DNA from: Hyphomicrobium sp.
GTDB taxonomy: Bacteria; Pseudomonadota; Alphaproteobacteria; Rhizobiales; Hyphomicrobiaceae
Assembly: GCA_030598645.1 (NCBI GenBank)
Contig: JAUVPN010000200.1
Location: 1 to 5,276, forward strand
DNA length: 5,276 bases
Direction of reading: 5' to 3'
Below, in pieces: positions 4,891 to 5,276 of the stretch (positions are counted from its first letter, which is position 1; every line of letters starts with the position of its first letter). The position numbers were made by a program, and so were the translations under genes. The notes beneath the pieces are model-generated. The model saw only the letters and a program-made list of their open reading frames with translations. It ran no database searches and was not told the origin of the DNA.

Positions 4891-5276
4891 ATGGGTCGGA
4901 TTGTACTGGCCTCAAACCGGGTCGTAGACCTTAGCAAGGCGGCGCAAGCTGGTGGTGTTGCTATCGCCATCGCGGACTTACTGCGCACGCGCCCTGGGTT
5001 GTGGCTGGGGTGGAGCGGCAAGATCGTCGACAAGGGCGAGGACGCGAACGCCGCACCAAATGTGGTCGAAGATGGCACGACCACCATCGTCACCGTCCCG
5101 CTCAGCTCCCGTGAATACAAGGATTACTATCTCGGGTATGCCAACGGCGTGCTCTGGCCCGTGTTCCACTCACGTCTGGACTTAGCCCAGTTCGAGGCCG
5201 GTTATTACAACCGCTACTTGGAAGTAAACCGGCGCTTCGCGCGGGCGCTGCAGCCTCTGTTGAGACCTGACGATAC
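4891..5276 (+). CDS. otsA: Trehalose-6-phosphate synthase, N-terminal part (runs off the window)
   Basis: OtsA is a GT20 glycosyltransferase that joins UDP-glucose (or another NDP-glucose) to glucose-6-phosphate, making trehalose-6-phosphate in the cytoplasm. The first 128 residues are present. They show SNR at 8-10 (Arg10 equals Arg9 of the E. coli enzyme), the GG loop at 21-22 that contacts the nucleotide sugar, LWLGWSG at 37-43, and YYLGYANGVLWPVFHSRLD at 79-97, whose Tyr80 and Trp89 correspond to the glucose-6-phosphate contacts Tyr76 and Trp85 of E. coli. The ATG at 4891 follows AGGAG (4882-4886) at 4 nt. The gene should continue for roughly 330 more codons. The GH15 gene lies upstream on the same strand, so the two probably act in one trehalose pathway. 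A local promoter may allow separate expression. Confidence 0.95.
   Translation, partial: MGRIVLASNRVVDLSKAAQAGGVAIAIADLLRTRPGLWLGWSGKIVDKGEDANAAPNVVEDGTTTIVTVPLSSREYKDYYLGYANGVLWPVFHSRLDLAQFEAGYYNRYLEVNRRFARALQPLLRPDD

Noticed and set aside
4641..5120. Minus-strand open frame of 159 codons across the GH15 end and otsA start
   Set aside because: Shadow of two well supported plus-strand genes and their intergenic region.
1..5276. CRISPR array, retron, toxin-antitoxin pair or anti-phage system
   Set aside because: No regularly spaced repeats, reverse transcriptase, nuclease or recognisable toxin motif was found on either strand.

Overview
The window reads like a chromosomal segment of a GC-rich proteobacterium, most likely an alphaproteobacterium (Rhizobiales-like). 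This rests on the gene content (GH15 hydrolase next to trehalose-6-phosphate synthase, DltE-type SDR), GTG start usage and codon choice. No gene here fixes the genus.

The left part (about 1-1600) is gene-poor. It starts with a short reading frame that looks like the decayed helix-turn-helix end of a transposase-like protein (1-138), broken by an in-frame TAG. A near-consensus sigma-70 promoter (TTAACA, 17 nt, TATAAT) then drives a small acidic 74-residue orphan (280-504). A second small orphan of 58 residues (785-961) has a good ribosome binding site and ends just before a GC-rich hairpin. From 962 to 1497 there is no convincing large gene. That stretch holds a nested fold at 1089-1186 that can be drawn as a three-way junction, a possible 27-residue leader-type ORF behind it (1229-1312), and a 9-bp inverted repeat. 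At 1498-1573 lies a 76-nt tRNA-shaped relic with every segment at canonical length and a terminal ACCA, but with broken stems and a Pro-type GGG anticodon.

The right part (1608 to the end) is conventional and all on the + strand. It holds an NADP-type short-chain dehydrogenase with a C-terminal hydrophobic anchor (1608-2540), a 46-residue ORF coupled to it by a TGATG overlap (2540-2680), a complete GH15 glycoside hydrolase (2928-4754), and the first 128 codons of otsA (4891 to the window edge). The 247 nt at 2681-2927 contain no gene or promoter I can support.

The GH15 enzyme and OtsA probably belong to one trehalose module: OtsA makes trehalose-6-phosphate, and GH15 enzymes of this type can hydrolyse trehalose or short alpha-glucans. 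No otsB phosphatase gene is visible inside the window. The SDR is probably a separate function. I found no CRISPR array, no intact mobile element and no recognisable new defence system. The most unusual items are the tRNA-like relic and the structured RNA candidate in the gene-poor block.
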